Origin: Mikrocytos mackini
Taxonomy: Eukaryota > Endomyxa > Ascetosporea > Mikrocytida > Mikrocytiidae
DNA: 29,774 bases
Direction of reading: 5' to 3'
NCBI GenBank assembly: GCA_030180075.1
Contig: JASNJN010000105.1
Span: 1 to 29,774 of the forward strand
This document shows positions 28,806-29,774 of the stretch, piece by piece. Made by a program: the position numbers and the translations under genes. How positions within the stretch are numbered: the stretch's first letter is position 1; each line of letters opens with the position of its first letter. The notes beneath the pieces are model-generated. The model saw only the letters and a list, made by a program, of their open reading frames with translations. It did not search any database and was not told the DNA's origin.

Positions 28806-29774
28806 ATTTTTATAAATTCATTTATTATTTATTAATCATTATCTATGAATTTTGCAATATCTCTATTTTTTTCATGTCGCTAAATTCATATAATTGTACA
28901 TTCTTTCCTAATTACAATTATTAAATCGGATGGGGGGCGGCGCAGCCGCACCCCTTACCAAATTATAGTGAAAATTTAAATTTTCGAGACCGGGGGCGGC
29001 GCAGACGCACCCCCTTACCAAATTATAAGTAAAAATTCACAGCAAAAATAAGTAAATAATTTTAAATATTCGATTTTTTTAATTAACCATTCTAAAGTTT
29101 GTTGTCCTTGGGAATGCTACCGCTTCGCTCCTCTGCGCAAATAGTGTTGACATGCGCTAAAAATATAACCAATTAATTTTCACATTTTTAGTTAATTTTA
29201 ATGAACAAATCCTATAACACCACCCATAAAAGCTTATTTTATTTAATATTATCCTAGGATTTTTAAAGAAAATGACCGAGGGATGGTCCGAGATAGTGTA
29301 TACGTGGAAATCATCCAGTAACCAAGGATAATATTAAATAAAATAAGCTTTTATGGGTGGTGTTATAGGATTTGTTCATTAAAATTAACTAAAAATGTGA
29401 AAATTAATTGGTTATATTTTTAGCGCATGTCAACACTATTTGCGCAGAGGAGCGAAGCGGTAGCATTCCCAAGGACAACAAACTTTAGAATGGTTAATTA
29501 AAAAAATCGAATATTTAAAATTATTTACTTATTTTTGCTGTGAATTTTTACTTATAATTTGGTAAGGGGGTGCGTCTGCGCCGCCCCCGGTCTCGAAAAT
29601 TTAAATTTTCACTATAATTTGGTAAGGGGTGCGGCTGCGCCGCCCCCCATCCGATTTAATAATTGTAATTAGGAAAGAATGTACAATTATATGAATTTAG
29701 CGACATGAAAAAAATAGAGATATTGCAAAATTCATAGATAATGATTAATAAATAATAAATGAATTTATAAAAAT
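28806..29774. repeat. Perfect inverted repeat, arms at least 450 bp, 69-bp spacer
   Basis: Positions 28806-29255 and 29325-29774 are reverse complements of each other as far as I could check. The spacer 29256-29324 is unique. The right arm is cut by the window end, so the true arms may be longer; the left flank beyond 28806 cannot be compared. It follows the MULE gene by about 200 bp. It could be a foldback element, a genomic palindrome or an assembly fold-back at a contig end. Confidence 0.85.
28932..29030. repeat. Two copies of a GC-rich ~44-bp repeat
   Basis: Starting at 28933 and 28992, two copies read GGGGGCGGCGCAG(C/A)CGCAC, then 3-5 C, TTACCAAATTATA. The GC part is nearly self-complementary (GGCGGC / GCCGC) and contrasts sharply with the surrounding AT-rich sequence. 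The inverted copies are at about 29550-29648 in the right arm. Confidence 0.65.

Overview
The window looks like AT-rich nuclear DNA of a compact eukaryote. The recognisable housekeeping genes are eukaryotic: an NXF/Mex67-type mRNA export factor, an Enhancer-of-polycomb/Epl1-like chromatin protein and a TOG/HEAT-repeat protein. They are short, show no introns and lie almost touching (start codons 29 bp apart, convergent stops 17 bp apart). P-loop ATPase/PD-(D/E)XK genes, a Ty3/gypsy element and a MULE surround them. This mix fits a microsporidian or close relative; that is an inference, because no rRNA or tRNA was recognised.

Layout. 1-1250: a broken minus-strand gene split by a 549-bp TA-flanked MITE. 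1543-5542: the healthy block, holding a membrane protein, a small S1-like protein, the NXF-like gene and, head to head with it, the Epl1-like gene. 5671-7905: one long minus-strand gene interrupted by a single in-frame TAA. 8275-10407: an AAA-ATPase-like/PD-(D/E)XK gene whose 5' end is cut by a retrotransposon. 10408-14652: a nearly complete Ty3/gypsy element on the minus strand, far more GC-rich than its surroundings. 14655-16316: a TIR element without transposase, abutting the gypsy LTR. 16318-18540: a P-loop/nuclease gene missing its 5' part and carrying an in-frame TGA. 18961-21638: a TOG/HEAT gene with an in-frame TAG, ambiguous bases and a hAT-type MITE just after its probable start codon. 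21832-23136: a second P-loop gene that has Walker A but lacks the nuclease end. 23159-23722: inverted arrays of a 19-bp module. 24803-28603: a MULE transposase gene (zinc fingers, DDE region, SWIM, PHD) with two in-frame stops. 28806-29774: a perfect inverted repeat with 450-bp arms that runs into the window end.

The most unusual feature is how genes are broken. Six loci-internal stop codons (two TAA, two TAG, two TGA), each single and each joining two long open frames in exactly the same frame, occur in five loci. Two MITEs sit inside coding sequence with intact target duplications, and removing them rejoins the frame. Recent pseudogenisation in a transposon-rich part of the genome is the simplest explanation. 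Stop-codon readthrough, or a second intact allele, should be tested for the two non-transposon genes.
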